Source: Catonia carolina (taxonomy: Eukaryota > Arthropoda > Insecta > Hemiptera > Achilidae). Taken from it: DNA of 64,000 bases. Where the stretch lies: NCBI GenBank assembly GCA_035578175.1, contig JAQMRL010000003.1, positions 26,918,672 to 26,982,671 of the forward strand, written 5' to 3'. The position numbers and the translations under genes are program-made. Shown in pieces: positions 1 through 11,015 of this stretch; the first letter of the stretch is position 1; every line of letters begins with the position of its first letter. The notes below the pieces were generated by a model that saw nothing but the letters and a program-made list of their open reading frames with translations, searched no databases and was not told where the DNA came from.

Positions 1-182
1 ATTTGAATTCTGTTAATTTACCGAATTAATATTCATGCGAGTAAATTTAACTTTTTACTTTCTCTTATCTATATGATTATTAAGGAAGGAAAAAAAAGGT
101 TTTCATGTCTATTTTTCAAAATCGAGTTTTACCGGATGTACACATTTTCAGACCCGCGAACCCAAAAAACATGTTTTCAGCG

Positions 183-186
<4 letters not shown>

Positions 187-272
<86 letters not shown>
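187..272. repeat. Compound microsatellite (TG)n(AG)n(TG)n
   Basis: An uninterrupted TG/GT run (about 187-212) changes to AG/GA (about 213-242) and back to TG/GT (about 243-272). It lies at the place where E copy 3 has a shorter TG run (about 49490-49505) and E copy 2 has none. The expansion therefore grew inside a repeat-borne seed. The reading frames that cross it are artefacts. Confidence 0.95.
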
Positions 273-275
<3 letters not shown>

Positions 276-692
276 CAAAATATCTCAAAAACGGTGCATC
301 GTACGAAGTTAAAACTTTAAACTTAAGTTAGATACTACTAGAGAACCCGATCCAAACATTTTCATTAAAATCGATCAACCGGTAGTAGTTTATTCGTGTA
401 ATTTTCACTTTCTTGCGATTTTCTCAAAAATGGCTCCTACGAGTTTTTTTTTTAAATCACTTCATTTATTACATTTTTTATGTTATGTAAGATATTGTAG
501 GCTCCATGTCTGCTGAAATTCTTGGGAATGCTGTACTCTCGTAGAAAATAATGTTTTTGTTTTTAAGATAGCCTTAATAGCCTTAAGACAGCCTTAATAG
601 TCTATGCATTTTAGAGAAATAGTGTACATATTAAACGTTTTAGACAATTTAAAAATATACAGTTTTTTTTAAACACTTCTTTGTATAACGCT

Positions 693-1190
693 GAATCCTG
701 AATCCTGAATCCTGGTTGAGAGGGCTAAGAAGCCCTATGATGGCGACATCGTGTTAAGGAACACCTGGTCGCTCGGGGAACAATATAACAGAATAATTTC
801 AACCTCAAGAAATTTAGGGGGAATTTTATAGTTTAAATAGGAAATAGGATTCTGGTTCGTGGGACATTGGAACTGGGACTTGAAAGGAGGTAATTTATTT
901 TTAGAAGTTATTTGTGGAAAATTTAAATTAAGGGACAAGTGGGTTTAAGAGCGGCTCTTTTATTTTATTTTATTTTTCAGTGGCCTTTTTTCAGTTTTGT
1001 GGGAGGCCTATTATCTTGGTGAGAGGAAGGCATGCATTTTACTGAACGTGGACTAAAGGTATAATTTAAGGTAGGAGTTAGTTTATGATTTCAGGGGAGA
1101 CGGAAAGGGTAGAGTTTGGCATAATCACCGGCCTTTTTATCTTCTGAGTGTTTATTAATTTAAAATGGCGGCTCTTTTCACCGTAGTGGA
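693..1190 (-). mobile_element. Unclassified retroposon insert in repeat E, 7-mer tail
   Basis: A 498-bp insert bounded by the 10-bp direct repeat 'gtataacgct' at 683-692 and 1191-1200. E copy 2 lacks the insert at the matching place, where 'gcttagcttagcgatgatt' is continuous. The left edge is three tandem copies of 'gaatcct'. If the insert is read on the minus strand this becomes a 3' tail of 'aggattc' units, like the short tandem tails of some CR1- or L2-type LINEs. No reverse transcriptase frame was recognised, so it is either a 3' UTR fragment or a SINE. Orientation is inferred from the tail alone. Confidence 0.6.
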
Positions 1191-1492
1191 GTATAACGCT
1201 TAGTTTAGCAGTAATTAGTGACTTTCTGTTTTTTTTATGAAAATCTGTAAAAAATGGTGTTTTTAAGATTTCAGCCGTAGTATACATTTTACTACAAAAG
1301 TGTTTATAATAAAATTTATGGAAAATTAAAATATCTAAAACTTTAATTTAAAAACTTTTTTTTACGAGCCTAGTTTAGCGTGAAACAGTGATTTTCCGTA
1401 TTATTGTACCAAACTAAGGCTGGTTTTTATTTTGCATCATGAATTATTAAAATTAGGGTTTCTTGTTTATTTCTTATGTATTATTACTAATG

Positions 1493-1895
1493 CCTACCTG
1501 CCCATAACAGACAGGTGGAGTGTCAATTTATTTACACTCAATCTGTCCATTGCGGGGCTAAAATAAATAGTTCTGTTTCTTATCACATGGTCAGCCAATT
1601 AAATGACTGAATCATTTAAGAACAGAAGAGGTAGAGGTGCAAAAGACAGTAATCAGAGTTATCTCTTCTGAAAGTAATGAATTTCATTATACAGCCAGAC
1701 CCTGTGGTGAATGAAGTGAAGGTGTCATTTGCAGAGTGGAAAATCTGTGCTTTTCAGAGGGCCTGGCATGCTGATAAGCGTAATTTTTCACTCGGTGAGG
1801 AAGGCAATGGTAAACCACCTCACTCCTTGTTTTACTTAGTAAAACCTCTACAGGTTCAAACCAGCCTTTTGGCTGATGACCTAAACAACAACAAC
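1493..1895 (+). mobile_element. Retroposon X, copy 1
   Basis: Copy of a ~400-bp dispersed retroposon that starts with 'cctgcccataacag' and ends with 'gacctaaacaacaacaac'. It is flanked by the 13-bp TSD 'attattactaatg' (1480-1492 and 1896-1908) and sits inside repeat E. Near the 5' end, an inverted repeat around 'agtgtcaatttatttacact' can form a hairpin. No Pol III box A/B pair is visible at the head, although 'ggttcaaacc' near the tail resembles a box B. A frame starting at 1677 is open across the copy, but differences between copies look neutral, so I do not call a gene. Confidence 0.8.
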
Positions 1896-1975
1896 ATTAT
1901 TACTAATGTTAGGTTATATTCTTCATTAATTGCATTGGTAAGAGAAAGTTGTGTGAGTGTTTAACACCACATTTT

Positions 1976-3400
1976 TTTCTACATGATTATGCTATTTTAT
2001 TTTTACTTATCTTACTTAGTGGTTATGGATATTAGCCTACATGTAGTTCTAAATGCAAAAATTAAAGTGAAAAAAATTATTTTGGCATGTCAAAGACATC
2101 CTTTTGAGTTATATCTTTTTGGAGTGCCGACTTCAACAAAGAAAATAGTGTAAAATTTTACCTAACTACCAATCAGTGAAAATAATCTCCCGACTAATAG
2201 GTACTGTCACTGGTATTGTACTGAGATAATATGACAGGATTCTGTAGAGAATATAATACAGAGCCCTATTTTATTGTCCTTTATAGAGTTCAGTAAGTGG
2301 TAGAAGACGAAATTCGCATCGCTCTGATGGGAACCAACCCCCAGAGCTGATACAGTCGGAATAGAAGGGAATAAAATTATAGAAGGATGCCTTTTAATGT
2401 ACAAAGCAGGATAAAATAGCAGACAGAAACGTTACTTGTAATTTACTTTGAAGAACAAGATTATGAATTTACTTTGAAGAAAGACAGGATTTAGTTTTAT
2501 GTAAATTTTAATAAAAAATTTTCGTCAAAATAGTTCAAATGGGAGTGCCTGATGGTGTATGTAATATATTATGTTGGATGTATGTATTATATTACGAGTT
2601 TTATTGTTTCAGTAATCTATAATAGATGAAAATTATAAATTAATTAAGACAGTAATGACATTATCTTAATCTAATAATAGCTGCAGAAGTGAAAAAATTA
2701 TAATTAATAAAAATCTAATCAGGTTTAGAAGAGCTTAAAAATTAATTTTAACTGATCGTTTAAATCAAGATTAAACACTAACCAACAAAAACATTTTCAA
2801 CATTTTTTTTTATTTATAAAAGAAAAAGCTATGATTGGAAGGTTAAATTTTCTTTTAGAGATTTGTTTGACAAGTAATTATCTTTAACATTTTTCTTGTG
2901 AAAAAAATTGTAAAAACACAGCTGAACAATTAAATGAACAATTTTTCATCGTTACTCATTTACTCATGGCTAAAAAGGAAACTACAGTAGTAAGTCAGTA
3001 AACCATTTCTAATATAAGTATTGATAGCAGAAACACATCAATCAATACTTATAAAATTAAGAGAAACCTTCTTTTAAATTTTTTCCAGAAAGCCTTAACC
3101 TACCATTTATTTATTTTATTTGACCTACATAAAGTATTTTACTTAATCAGAACTTACTAAGTAGGATAGTATGTTGTAAAGTTCTGGAGTGTTTCTTTTT
3201 TAACATTATACGAAACTTTTTACCTTGGTTATATATTTAGAGAGAAATAATATTAGAATTTTTCAAGATAAATTAAAAGTAAACTAAACGTGTAACTTAT
3301 TAATATTAGATATCATTATATTTATATAGTAATTATTAATAAATAAGTTAATTACATTAAGTTAAATAAGTAAAAATGTAAAGTAAATCAGTTAGTAGTG
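1976..3400. other. AT-rich interval, nothing recognised
   Basis: No supported gene or mobile element. A short direct repeat, 'aatttactttgaagaa', occurs twice about 24 bp apart near 2441-2480. Around 2290-2350 the minus strand has a weak tRNA-like string ('gggttggttcccatcag') that may be a very old SINE. Confidence 0.4.
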
Positions 3401-3577
3401 TTTTTTTATTATTTTGCACCCGACGGTTTAGCACATTACCATTAATTCGAAGATGAAAGATGTTAGATGAAAATGACTACTGAGAAAATACCAGACCTGA
3501 CTAGGATTCAAACCCAAGATTCCTGACCTAGAAGTTAGTTAAACTGATCACTAACCTACAGGCCGGGCAAACTAGTA
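3401..3577 (-). mobile_element. tRNA-derived SINE, family A
   Basis: Read on the minus strand, the head is 'ggcctgtaggttagtgatc', followed by a box B-like 'gggtttgaatcctag' and a body with 'ttttcatctaacatctttc'. It ends 'gtcgggtgcaaaataataaa' plus an A run. The same head and body occur at 13807-13909 with 17378-17435, and at 23571-23735. Box A is degenerate here and no convincing TSD was found. Confidence 0.65.
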
Positions 3578-4284
3578 ATAAAATTATTTATAATATTATT
3601 AATTTTAAGAAATTTCAGCCATTCATGAGAGGAGGTTATCAAAAATAAATTATAATATTTTAGTAAAGTTTAACAGAAAAATGATTTAGAAACTTTAAAG
3701 GCGTAGTCTATCTTCAAAAATATTTTTGAGCTACACTTTACGTGTTCGATAAATGCAGCTATTCTTTGCTTATATGCTAAATAATTTTTTGAAAGGTTTT
3801 CCCTCATATTCCATGATCAAGACGGCATTATTATTATTAAAACCAACTGCCAGTTTAAAAATTCGTATTATTTTGAGTGTTGCCGCCAATTTACATGAAA
3901 ATGGTGTCAAATGAAAGAAAAATCTCATTCTAGGGTACTGATATGGTTGTGCAGAATGATATTTTAGTCCTGTTACACAATTTTTAATATCTTTTTTTTT
4001 GTTTTTTTTGTCTTTAATTTTATAAATGTAGAACACTATACTATAGATTAAAGCACAACCAATTTAATGAGATTTATTATTAGGCGTGGAAGGAGGGGTC
4101 ACACCCAGCAGTGTATCCTCCAGGATGACGTAATCATGCTATGATGGAGATGATCTTGATGGAAATGAAAATGAAAATCAAAATTTTCGACGTATTCGCC
4201 GTCTTTGGTATCTTCTTCGATAACATCCTATCATTTTCTTCATCATCAACATCACATCTTAATCTTTTCACCGTTGGGCTTTCA
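3578..4284. other. AT-rich interval, nothing recognised
   Basis: No supported gene. A more GC-rich patch near 4081-4140 ('ggcgtggaaggaggggtc') matches nothing else in the window. The short frames here are low-complexity. Confidence 0.35.
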
Positions 4285-5000
4285 TTTCTAATATCTAGCA
4301 ATTTTTTTTCTAAGAGAGAGAAATTTTGTTTTGTGACACGAAGTTGGTAGCCCTACTTAACCGGTATAAATACGGCAGTGTGAGTTGATTATCCTTGAGC
4401 TATGTAAAACTTTGCGCTTTTTTCGGTCGTGTTACGAACAGAATGCCCTTTACCCTAGAACAATTGCTTGTTTAAATCTGAAGGCTAAAGCTCTTGGACT
4501 AATAGTACACGATTCGGATACAAATTCAATTTTTTAGCAGCTTTCTGAACACTCGAATATGACAAACCAACTTGCGATGAAAGTTTTTGTAAACTTTACC
4601 GTGGAGAATTGAGCAATCTTGTTTTCATATTCTTTAAAACGTCATTTGGCAAGAGAGTTGGTCGACCACTACGTTTTCTATCGGAAACACTATCTGTCTC
4701 TTGATATCGGTTTGTTAGCTTAGAAATTGACATTTTTTCTAGTGGAGGAAAACCAAAAAATTTAATCTGAAATCATTCTTTTACACACGCTTACGATTTC
4801 GTAGTAAAATATTGTTTACGAATGAAAACCCGTTGTTCTTAGGTAAAAGATATTCTGTTCGTAACACGACCGGAATCGGCACAAAATTTTAAACAGCTCA
4901 AGGAGAGTCAACTCAAATTGCTGTATCTATACCGGTTGAGTAGGGCTACCAACTTTGTGACACAAAACAAACTTTCCTTCTTGGAAAACAATTACCAGAG
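4285..5000. mobile_element. Foldback DNA transposon with ~115-160 bp inverted repeats
   Basis: The left arm (strong match 4325-4445) and right arm (4848-4970) are inverted copies. Left arm landmarks 'aagttggtagccctact', 'ggtcgtgttacgaacag' and 'ccttgagct' reappear in reverse complement on the right. Weaker similarity carries the arms out to about 4285 and 5000. The centre holds a transposase N-terminal remnant on the minus strand (separate entry). Long arms and a truncated transposase suggest an internally deleted Tc1/mariner-like element. No clear TA duplication could be fixed. Confidence 0.75.
4455..4733 (-). pseudogene. Transposase N-terminal helix-turn-helix remnant
   Basis: Between the foldback arms, the minus strand from the ATG at 4733 reads a Tc1/mariner/IS630-style DNA-binding region. 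It starts MSISKLTNRYQ, has the linker 'RKRSGRPTLLPNDV', then a second helix-turn-helix 'KLSSQVGLSYSSVQKAAKKL' ending 'NLYPNRVLLVQEL'. At least two in-frame stops interrupt it, and no DDE catalytic part follows because the inverted arm begins immediately. In this superfamily the region binds the terminal inverted repeats. It resembles the type of transposase at 55850-56990 but is not the same copy. Non-functional. Confidence 0.65.
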
Positions 5001-5888
5001 TTAACAGTTGGGTAACAGGACTAAAAATCACTCTGAATCATTCATATTCTTTTTCATTTTTTACTAATAGTTCCCTAACGACGTCAAAGATTTTGAGCAA
5101 TAAAGAAAAAAAATAAAACGTATGAAACCGAAAATTACTTTTTACATACAATATTTTTCGGTTGAATATTTTCGTATAAATATTATTAACGTGTTTACAG
5201 CTGAAAGTTTTATATAATTTACCGTAAATAAAGTTATTGTATGTATATGTTGAACAAAGATTGTCAATAATACTCTTTTGTCTATCATAAAGTTATTGTT
5301 ATTTATTTCTGCGTTGCACTTATTGAAGTATTTTATTACAATGTGGAAAGCGGTTACCCATTATCTGGCCTAATGATGTACACACCAGTACAGAAGATCT
5401 CTGTTCACTGAAAACTAACAATGAAACAAATAAGCCAAACATTTTACACGGTTAATACTTGTTTTGAATACGTACAAATTTAACTGGTTTACTTTCTCAA
5501 TTCAGTACTTTATTGGCGGAAGTTACAATCAATATTTGAAAAGGGCCTCAAAGGATACCATACCATTTACTCCTACCATTGATATGTACAGTTTGTAAAT
5601 GTTTCCAAAAATATGGTAACCGTATTATGAATTATTCGTATTCACTTATCATGACTGCTAGTACTTTTATTGAAAAGCCAAATTTCGTTCTCATTTTTTA
5701 GTCTGTTTGTAGCTGGTCTTAGAGATTTATACTTTCAATTTTCTATTGCTAAAATAATCACTTAACCAGATAATAGTTTACCGGACACTCCTTTATAGTT
5801 TTCCTATTTGTTTTAGTATTTTCAATGTAAATAACATTCGCATGTATTTTGTAAGAACACAATTTCACGTTTACTTTTCTTTCCTTAA
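5001..5888. other. AT-rich interval, nothing recognised
   Basis: No repeat shared with the rest of the window was seen, and no frame has protein-like composition. Confidence 0.35.
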
Positions 5889-6640
5889 GGGTACTCGGAA
5901 TGCCTATCTCCGTAATGTTAATGTAAGGAACATGTTTTTTTTTCAAAAACTATTACAGTTATCCTGTACAAGTTGTTTGTGTTTACTTTTCAGGCTATTG
6001 TACACCCACAGAATTAGTAGCATCCTTATGTTACCATCCTAGGATGGTAAGAAAATGTTTTTGTAATTTACCACTTTAGAAAATCACATTTTTTGCCTAT
6101 TTAAGTGGAAAATCAATTTTATAACATTTTATTTTACTGTAATATTAACTCAGTACATTGCAATTTTGGTTTAAAGGGCTGCGCAAAAATTCATTAAAAT
6201 CCGTTTACAGTTGACTGAGAAAACGTTCCTTATGTGTCAAAAATTGCTATTTACGGGGAACAAGAAAAAACTAAAAGAGAACACATTATAAATATTGCGA
6301 AATAGTTACCTCTAATACATTCCAGGATCAAAACCTGAAAATTCCTCAACCGTTAGTTTCATTCTCAGCTGGTCTAATGCCAACGTAAAGTCTAAAACAA
6401 ACAAATATTTAGGAATTTATCGTTTATCATTCAAAAAATAGATGTGTTTATTCAAACTGGTAACGTTTAGAAAATAACGTAAGGGTTCAACATATTTTTA
6501 ACAATGTTTTTTTGTTTGGGATGAAAACAACAAAAGCCCCAATAAAATATACATTGTTGGATCCAGAAAACTCTAAATTTTAATAATATGCAAAAAACCG
6601 GATATGTGAAAATTTTCAATTTTCTCCGTTCCGGGTACCC
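5889..6640. mobile_element. TTAA-flanked MITE, piggyBac-like
   Basis: The termini 'gggtactcggaa' (5889-5900) and 'ttccgggtaccc' (6629-6640) form a 12-bp terminal inverted repeat with one mismatch. TTAA lies directly outside both ends (5885-5888 and 6641-6644), the target duplication typical of piggyBac. The 752-bp interior is AT-rich with no transposase, so this is a non-autonomous copy. The superfamily call rests on the TTAA plus the G-rich inverted ends only. Confidence 0.6.
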
Positions 6641-6644
6641 TTAA

Positions 6645-7690
6645 GCCGTGCGGATATGATGATCTCTGTGACAACAGAGATAAAAATGTGAAGTAAATCA
6701 ATTTCTAAATATAAATGTTTCGAATCGAGCTGGAAATATGAAAAATAAAAAATGCTTTTTAGTTTGATACTCTACCAGTTCTATACAATGTTAAAATTAT
6801 TTAAATATTTCCAGTTAAATTTTCAGGAAGTCAATAACAGTAGATTCTATGATGATACTTTTTATTGAAAAGTAAGTATATTAAGAGTAAAATAAGATAC
6901 AATTCACCTTAGAACGCTAAATTAAAATGTATGCTTCACAAAAGAGAATTTAATTTGACAAAATATCTTCTACGTTTCGGGTTGAATTTCACTAATTAGT
7001 GCCATCCTAAAAGATATAAAATGCTATCACATAAGATATACACATTTATTAGATATAAATTTATTATTAATAAATTAATTTTAGCAGTTTTATTAATTTT
7101 ATTTATTTATATTTATTTAATTTATTTATATAAATTTATTTAGATATAAGATATACACCTACTATCTTTTGAATTCGTAACGTTTACAAATTTTGTAAAA
7201 TGTCTCCACATGTAAACTTAAATAATTTCGTTTTTTGTTAATTGCTCATTTTAAATTTATTATTTATATTTTATTTTCTTGCAAGAAGTTTATGTCACTC
7301 TTGTTGGTAAGAAGTATCAGTTTTATTAGCTACACTATAATAAACAGTTGAAACGTACGACTGTATACAGTAGTAATGTTTAAGACAATTTTCCTCCAGA
7401 GACACTTTGTTCGCAAGGGTATTGTTGGTAGAAAATCGTTAAACTTGTTAGTCCCTCCTAAGAGCATCTTTGGATTAAGTAAATAGAAAATTCTTCCACT
7501 AACGTTCAACTAATTTTGATAATACGAGTATATATTTCCACGAGTTAAAATAAATAAATTGTATACAACTTTTTCTAATCAATTTTTTTATATATTTAAA
7601 AGATTTAGTTAAAATTTACTTAAATAAAAATTAACAAGACTGAAACGTATATCGCATTAGAATTACCTTTACAATTTTGTCAATCAATTA
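6645..7690. other. AT-rich interval with low-complexity block
   Basis: From 7044 to 7145 the sequence is almost pure A/T built of 'tttatta' and 'atttattta' words. It is flanked by a 13-bp direct repeat, 'ataagatatacac', at 7031-7043 and 7146-7158. That could mark an old AT-rich insertion or replication slippage. Nothing else recognised. Confidence 0.4.
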
Positions 7691-8840
7691 CAGTCAAACT
7701 TCTACTAACGGACACTTCAGAATTGCGGACAATTCCTAATAGTAGACAATTTAAAAAATTCCGACATTTTCCCGTAAGACACAATACTAAAAAATTTCCT
7801 AATAACGGACCCTCCACATAACGGATGCGGACAGTTAATTTGTATGCTTTTGAAAATTCAATTTCTGGAAAGAGGACAAAACTTGTCCGCAAAAATCTTA
7901 GTACAATGTATGTAATACATTATAGACATAATCTTTGTTCGTAATCAGGAAACAGCAATCGTAAACATCATCCAACATGTACTACTACGTTATACGTATG
8001 CATGGACACGAAATCTTCAGATCAGAAAAAATATGCGTTTAAAAATATTGAGTGCATAAGTGGTTAAATTTATAAATAGCATGCGTTCTTTTTTTATTTC
8101 TATTTAGAAAATTCACAATCTGTTGGAAACAATCAGTGAATGTGATAACACAAAATTTGGAAAAAATTAACATGGTATACAAACGTGAGTGGAGACACGG
8201 TCCACGTGAGTGGAGACACGGTGGATTGGTGACAAAACTCCGACGTGAATAGACAAGTGTAGCATTAAATGCCGCATTTAGAACATTGTAATGGATAGTC
8301 AATTACAGTACTACGTTAATAGATGAGGTCCCGGCTCCATCGACGTTTCAGACGTCTTATTGGATTGTTTGGGAGAGTCTGCGTAGCCAGATTTGAGATC
8401 AATGGGTTATGGTGGTTCACGAGTTTCTTCCATGCGTTCTTAAAAACAAAAAATGATTTTATTACTACTAAAGGTATTGCGTAAATTGTGTAACCAACTT
8501 ATGTATAATCTTGGAATACAAACATAAGGTATGTTGGATTACTTGCCAGTACTGTACATGCATGCATATTTTTTATATTACATATATTAGATGATACGTT
8601 TCTTTTTTGGTAATTTTATATACATGTATGATATACTACAAACTTATGAATAATTGTTTTTTTCATTGCATAAACGTACAGTGTGTATTTTATATATTAA
8701 TGTTAAATACGTTACATTACGCAATACATGATGTAAATACAGAAAATTGTATAGTACACATATTTCTCATTAGCGGACGCTTCTTTATAGCGGACAATTT
8801 TTTTGGCCCCGCGAGTGTCCGTTTTTCAGAAGTTTGACTA
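7691..8840. mobile_element. pogo/Tigger-like DNA transposon (non-autonomous, interrupted)
   Basis: The ends are inverted: 'cagtcaaacttct' followed by 'actaacggac' at 7691-7713, and 'gtccgtttttcag' followed by 'aagtttgacta' at 8817-8840. Repeated 'gcggac' and 'tagcggacaa' words inside each end are the pattern of Tigger-type termini, as are a CAGT start and a preceding TA (7689-7690). The outermost base of the right end has changed. A Jockey 3' fragment with its own TSD (8080-8441) was inserted later; without it the element is about 0.8 kb with no transposase. Confidence 0.75.
8091..8430 (-). mobile_element. Jockey-like LINE 3' end inside the Tigger-like element
   Basis: Flanked by the 11-bp TSD 'catgcgttctt' (8080-8090 and 8431-8441), with a T run at its left edge that is its minus-strand poly(A). 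Its 5' part (about 8315-8428, minus strand) encodes the Jockey C-terminus 'NNPIRRLKRRWSRDLI' then stop, matching 'GNPQRRLKRQWARDLL' at 35.6 kb. The rest is 3' UTR, collinear with 33372-33690. A 21-bp tandem duplication of 'acgtgagtggagacacggt' plus two bases (8183-8224) is absent from the 33-kb copy. Confidence 0.8.
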
Positions 8841-10674
8841 GTTTAAGTTTTTCTGCATTTCTCATAACTGACATATCATTATCGTCTTCATCATGTTCAT
8901 CGGCATCTTCAGCTTCAACTACTTCATGTTTCAAGATAGGCTATTAACGTAGAATTCACAGTCAATTTTTTTTTTTTATTCAGAGTTAAGTATTTGTTTT
9001 TTGAAACACACCACTGAGTGTGACACGAGTATTGTCATTCTAAGAATGATATTATTTAAATGAGTTTAAATAAAGTAAATGACAGTTGTTTCTAAATTAA
9101 ATTGAAAATATCATTTAATACCTCATTATTATAAGATATTTGTAATAAATATAAGAAATTTTTTTCATAAAATCAATGATTTATTAGTTATACAACATAA
9201 ATGATTTAAAGTAGCTTACCTACTATAAAAACAGGCATGCTGAAACATGCAGTATACGTGCATAAATTCACAGAAAATCGTTTTTGACAATGGTTAAAGA
9301 GAATCCGAAAACGCATTACGAGTTGTAAATGATTTAAATAAACTTCTGTTGAGATCTATGTTACATTTAAGTTTCCTCAAACTTTTCTAACGTAGCCTAC
9401 GATTTTCTTTTACAGAAAGTTTACAGTAAATAATATATTTTATAAAAATCTTTCACCAATTGTTTTAGTATTTGTAAATTTAATAAAAATGTTTACTTTA
9501 CTATTCTTTCTTGTACTAAGTTATTTTATTGACTTTTATTTCTTAAAATATTTACTTTAACAAGGTAATAAAACTTTCTACATTCAAGTATAATGTAGAA
9601 ATCAATGTATGCGGGATTATTTTAACAAGGCAAGTTTAGCATAATTTATTATTTAGTTGTCAGAACGTGTTAATATAAAGAAACACGTCTTTTCACTATG
9701 GAATTGATCATCTATCTCAATAGTACCTAAAAAGCTAATAATTAATTATAGATATAAAAATAATCAAAACGTGCTTTTTTAAATCATTAAATAGGTTTTT
9801 ACTGAATTATTCTTTTATGATATATGATTAAGTACGTTTCCTATAATTTCATGCTATTAAACCAAGAGGATTTTGTTACTCAATATTCTTACGGAAAGTT
9901 TCGATTGATGTTTACAAGTTTGATGCGCTTACAAAGAATTTTAAAAGTTAAACTCGCAGGAAATCTGTTACAAACTTAATATTTGTAGACCTCTTAATTC
10001 GTGTATCTTTCCATTACTCCCATCATAAACAAATTCTGAAGTCTGCTGAAATTTTGTTCTTGAGTTGTTTTAACAAATTTATAAAGATTATATTTATGAT
10101 TATATTAATTAACCTCTTTTTACTTTCAAAAGATAAAAGTACGTATAATATGAATGTTTTGGAGAGCTGTTATCTTAAATTTTAGCGAAATACCTTTTAC
10201 GAGTGTTTATCTAATCCAAATGAAATTAGACGAAAATAACAACCATACACAAAACTATTCCAATTTTTATAGTAATTTATAACTGGGATACTTCTCATAT
10301 ACACAAACCAAAACGTTTTATTTTTCAAACAAAAATCATCGTAACTTACTAAACCGATTTTTTTATAGTTTAGGAATGATACAGTATTATTGTCATCGCT
10401 AATCTACTAAACGTTGTAAAAACATTGTTAAGGCGGAGGATTCAATTTCTAGAAGTAAAACCAAAATCAAACTCATTAATTATTTTATGTACCTATATTT
10501 AAATATGAGTTTAATTCAGCCATTAAAATCGAATTGATATTTTAAATTCAGAAAAATGCAACCTCGTCCTTCCACTAACTTCTAACTTAATGAAGGAATA
10601 ACATATTGGTTCAATGTGAAAAGTTATCTCCTCCGTGAAAGTAAACATTTCTTTATTATAACTATAGTTTTTAC
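8841..10674. other. AT-rich interval; short acidic minus-strand frame at its left edge
   Basis: On the minus strand, 8841-8947 reads an acidic stretch including 'EAEDADEHDEDDNDM' that runs directly into the right end of the Tigger-like element. A stop lies directly upstream, at 'taatag'. It may be a decayed transposase or exon remnant; I cannot assign it. No gene or repeat was recognised in the remaining ~1.7 kb. Confidence 0.35.
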
Positions 10675-10677
10675 CCA

Positions 10678-11015
10678 CTGGGTTGGTCTAAAGGTAAAGT
10701 CATCGCCGTGAGTCAGCTGTTTATCAGCTGATTTTTGGAGACGAAGGTTCCTGGTTCAAATTCTACGTAGTAAAGGTTTTTGTTCTAGTAAACTTTTAAA
10801 TAAACTTTTAAATTCAAGTAAACTTTTATACGGATTTGGATACTCGACAGTGGTTACAAGTGTGCTTTGGTTGTTGGGTTTCAATTAACCATACTTTCTC
10901 AGGAATGGTCATTCTGGGTCTGTACAACAAAACTACACCTCATTTACACGTCATACAGATCCCTCATCTCACTGGGTCACGGGATTGCTTATTGCTCTAA
11001 ATTGAACAGATTGCA
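10678..11015 (+). mobile_element. tRNA-derived SINE, family B, copy 1
   Basis: The head 'tggtctaaaggtaaagtc' matches a Pol III box A, and 'ggttcaaattc' near 10753 matches box B. The body has 'acagtggttacaag', 'gtttcaattaacc', 'aggaatggtcattctgg' and 'tctgtacaac', and ends near 'gcttattgctctaaattg'. Copy 2 at 11326-11640 repeats these blocks in the same order on the minus strand. The 3' halves of the two copies face each other across about 310 bp. The frame running through this copy is incidental. Confidence 0.75.

Larger units (their letters stand above)
50..1975 (+). repeat. Dispersed repeat E, copy 1 (interrupted)
   Basis: First of three diverged copies of an unclassified repeat; the others are at 18740-19680 and 49335-53570. 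Shared landmarks in order: a block near 'cccaaaaaacatgtttt', a TG-rich stretch, 'atctcaaaaacgg', 'aaaatcgatcaaccggt', a 'tttctcaaaaatggctcct' block, then 'gagcctagtttagcgt' and a 'gagtgttTAACACCA'-like end near 1950-1972. Two insertions split this copy (693-1190 and 1493-1895), each with a target-site duplication, so E is older than both. No protein, terminal inverted repeat or poly(A) tail was recognised. E could be a decayed DNA transposon or part of a long LINE UTR. The family assignment rests on visual alignment and its exact ends are uncertain. Confidence 0.7.

Noticed and set aside
73..320. Two overlapping frames with Cys-Val and Arg-Glu repeats
   Set aside because: They are translations of the TG/AG microsatellite.
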